A stretch of DNA of 16,206 bases from Chitinophagaceae bacterium (GTDB lineage: Bacteria > Bacteroidota > Bacteroidia > Chitinophagales > Chitinophagaceae), in contig JACFNM010000047.1 of the NCBI GenBank assembly GCA_019454915.1, forward strand, positions 1 to 16,206, written 5' to 3'. How positions within the stretch are numbered: the stretch's first letter is position 1; each line of letters starts with the position of its first letter. Position numbers and translations under genes: made by a program. Under the pieces are notes generated by a model. It had not been told where the DNA came from. It ran no database searches and was given only the letters and a program-made list of their open reading frames with translations. Below, piece after piece: positions 14,227-16,206 of the stretch.

Positions 14227-15878
14227 GAGAAAATAAGCTCCTTGGTTTTGGGTTTATCCGGAACCTGATAGCTTCTGTTAGTGACGGTTACGTCGAAGAA
14301 TAAATTTTGAAAAAGTTCATAAGAGGCACCCAAAGAAGTCAGAACTGCTTTGGCGGGTATTCCTGTACCGATATAAAAACCATAATCCCTGGGACGACTA
14401 TCATAGCTTCTGAAAATATCTCCTCCCATATTTACGCCGGCAGAATCAAGCCCTTTTTTGTAGGACATGATTTTTCCGGTAAGGTATAGTCTCTTCAATG
14501 GCTGGTATTGCAACACAGCAATGTACTCCTTAAAATTAGCCCCTAAAGGGTGTGCCAGCTCAGTGTTATAATGGGTAAGAGCCGTATTACTATCATTATG
14601 CGCATACATAAAAGGACGAACCAGATTCATCTCAGCCTGCAGGTCAAGATTTTTAACGCCAAGCACATCTATATATTTACCTCCCAGCTGAAACGCCTGT
14701 TTATTTAACCAACTGCCGCTTCCATAGTTCCGGAAATCTTTCAGCACAAATTCGCCCACTACCAGATTGCTATACAATTGCAGGGTATTGAACAGGTTCG
14801 ATTTCAAATCAAGGCCTACAGTAGCTTTCGAATTACCGCTGCCTAATTGCATCTCTATCGCCCGGTAAAATATGATGGGATTAAAATAGCTGAGTTCTAT
14901 TCCATACTTTCCGTTATACATCACGTTTTCGTAAAGACCCAGGTTTAACCATTTAGCCAACTGAATACTTAAATGATGGAACGCCATGTAATTTTTATAG
15001 CGTACCGTATCGCGGTTAGGTAAAGGCATAAATGGCGCTATCATTTCGGCGATAACAGTTTTATAGGCAAATTTTTTCAGTTGCACATCCATCTGCAGAT
15101 ACAGGAAATTATTGCTGAAATCACTCAACAGAAGGCTTCGATATCCGTTGCCTATAAATAATTTATCATATCCGAAACGAAAATTGATGAATTTGGATGC
15201 TGCAAAATCAATACCTCCTCTTGCATCAAAATAATCGTAACCATCATCATTCAGGAATTTAAAGTAGCCGGCATTGGGAATACCAATACGCTTTCTGACG
15301 TATTGTTTAACGTAAAGCGGATCCTGTTCCTGATTATCGGTGATGTAGGTATAAAAACCCAGCTTCTTTCCTATATTTCCTCTCATTGAAACCCCCCGGG
15401 TGTTGGTATACAATGCTCTGTTGACCTCTGAAGATTTCCCCACCTGTAAATTGAGTACCGGATCTATGAAAAGCGTAAAGTCTTTACTGTGTGTTTCATA
15501 TACATGAGCGGGCGTTTTAAAAAAGGTATTCCAAATTGGCTTATCCCGCAAATAGCGCTCTCCTTCGTCTTTTGTCCAGTCTGAATTATTCATTAACAGA
15601 CTGCGGATATTATGTCTGTCTGTTTCGGACAGTTCCACCGGCAATTCACCAGCCTGATCCAGAGAATCAATATAGGCTACCCTTTCTGTATATATCCTCC
15701 TGTCATAGGGTTTAATGGTGGAAAAAGAAAAAACGGAGTCATTCTGCAACTTGATATCCAGGCGGTTCAACAACTGGTACTGCTTATCTCCCAGAGGAAT
15801 CCGATCGGCTTGTGCGTAAAGGCTAATATTAAATACAATGAGGAATAAAGAAAGAAGCCACTTGTGTTTTACATGCAT
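14181..15878 (-). CDS. RemB/Wzi-like outer-membrane beta-barrel protein
   Basis: The 565-residue product has a signal peptide (MHVKHKWLLSLFLIVFNISL, then YAQ), an alpha-rich stretch to about residue 125 and a long barrel of alternating strands ending in a terminal phenylalanine (KRVFEF). The stretch FRFGYDKLFIGNGYRSLLLS with DFSNNFLYL following (233-261) is the hallmark I associate with Bacteroidota proteins annotated as gliding motility protein RemB or capsule-assembly Wzi, as is FYTYITDNQEQDPLYV (175-190). Wzi anchors capsule on the cell surface and RemB takes part in surface adhesin or motility functions in flavobacteria; which applies here is unknown, and no other gliding or capsule gene lies in the window. 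It starts 102 bp after the dapA stop, possibly in one transcript, and its 3' end converges on the sugar porter gene with only 7 bp between them. Confidence 0.75.
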   Translation of the reverse strand: MHVKHKWLLSLFLIVFNISLYAQADRIPLGDKQYQLLNRLDIKLQNDSVFSFSTIKPYDRRIYTERVAYIDSLDQAGELPVELSETDRHNIRSLLMNNSDWTKDEGERYLRDKPIWNTFFKTPAHVYETHSKDFTLFIDPVLNLQVGKSSEVNRALYTNTRGVSMRGNIGKKLGFYTYITDNQEQDPLYVKQYVRKRIGIPNAGYFKFLNDDGYDYFDARGGIDFAASKFINFRFGYDKLFIGNGYRSLLLSDFSNNFLYLQMDVQLKKFAYKTVIAEMIAPFMPLPNRDTVRYKNYMAFHHLSIQLAKWLNLGLYENVMYNGKYGIELSYFNPIIFYRAIEMQLGSGNSKATVGLDLKSNLFNTLQLYSNLVVGEFVLKDFRNYGSGSWLNKQAFQLGGKYIDVLGVKNLDLQAEMNLVRPFMYAHNDSNTALTHYNTELAHPLGANFKEYIAVLQYQPLKRLYLTGKIMSYKKGLDSAGVNMGGDIFRSYDSRPRDYGFYIGTGIPAKAVLTSLGASYELFQNLFFDVTVTNRSYQVPDKPKTKELIFSTGLRWNIGKRVFEF

Positions 15879-15980
15879 TATGAATAGCCTTTAAGGTGTC
15901 AGTTATTAAGTTAAACGTTTTATCCGGTTGCTTAGTCTGTTGTTTATTGAAAGGCGTTTCCCCTATGTGCTCTGATATTC

Positions 15981-16206
15981 TTAGCGCAATGAAGGATCTG
16001 CATCCAGCACCTTTTTTGTTTTTTGATGGAGGCTTTCACTAACAGGGGTCACCGGCAGTCTAAGGATGTTGTGAATCAAACCTAAATGAGTAAGGTACGA
16101 TTTTACACCCGCCGGATTATTTTCCACAAAAAGCAATTCATAGGTTTCCAACATAGCATCATTATACTCTTTCGCTTCTTTCAGTTTCCCTTCCAATGCC
16201 AATCTC
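15981..16206 (-). CDS. dapA: 4-hydroxy-tetrahydrodipicolinate synthase, C-terminal part (cut by window edge)
   Basis: The last 74 complete codons of a gene that extends past the right edge read as the C-terminal helices of a DapA-type TIM-barrel enzyme: LEGKLKEAKEYN, LLFVENNPAGVKSYLTHLGL, RLPVTPVSESLHQKTKKVL. The N-P-x-x-V-K and R-L-P-x-x-P-(V/L)-S signatures are those of DapA, which condenses pyruvate with aspartate semialdehyde in lysine and diaminopimelate synthesis in the cytosol. The catalytic lysine and pyruvate-binding residues lie outside the window, so a related aldolase (for example N-acetylneuraminate lyase-like) cannot be fully excluded, but the C-terminal pattern favours DapA. 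No start codon is in view. The barrel-protein gene follows on the same strand. Confidence 0.75.
   Translation of the reverse strand, partial: RLALEGKLKEAKEYNDAMLETYELLFVENNPAGVKSYLTHLGLIHNILRLPVTPVSESLHQKTKKVLDADPSLR

Overview
The window looks like a chromosomal segment from a Bacteroidota bacterium, probably close to the Chitinophagaceae/Sphingobacteriales. The reasons are a SusC/SusD outer-membrane pair, AT-rich intergenic DNA, start codons without Shine-Dalgarno sequences, a RemB/Wzi-type outer-membrane barrel, and a ThuA–sugar dehydrogenase fusion of a kind common in that phylum. The placement rests on gene content only; there is no rRNA or other phylogenetic marker.

Layout from left to right. 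(1) Positions 1-3344, minus strand: the start of a SusD-like lipoprotein gene, cut by the window edge, preceded by its SusC-type TonB-dependent receptor. (2) About 3345-4117: a stretch without an intact gene that holds the remains of a small secreted-protein gene with two in-frame stops. (3) 4126-5259, plus strand: a secreted (Tat-like) Gfo/Idh/MocA oxidoreductase. (4) 5260-5749: no recognised gene, two inverted repeats. (5) 5750-9450, minus strand: dodecin-like protein, then (after a strong terminator-like hairpin) a ThuA–glucose/sorbosone dehydrogenase fusion, then an acyltransferase-3 membrane protein. (6) 9934-14173, plus strand: a two-gene unit of a glycoside hydrolase family 2 enzyme and an MFS sugar porter. 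(7) 14181-16206, minus strand: a RemB/Wzi-like outer-membrane barrel and the 3' end of dapA, converging on the porter gene.

Most of the window concerns carbohydrate uptake and conversion: outer-membrane glycan import (SusCD), exported sugar-modifying enzymes (GH2, Gfo/Idh/MocA, ThuA–dehydrogenase) and inner-membrane sugar uptake (MFS). ThuA and Gfo/Idh/MocA proteins are linked elsewhere to oxidation of sugars to 3-keto derivatives, so a 3-keto-sugar route is a reasonable but unproven reading. No CRISPR array, transposase, tRNA, rRNA, phage gene or defence system was recognised, and I found no convincing novel multi-gene system. The most unusual items are small: an interleaved inverted-repeat structure where the porter and barrel genes converge, a 17-bp tandem duplication that copies the start codon of the acyltransferase gene and creates a seven-codon upstream ORF, and a decaying pseudogene.
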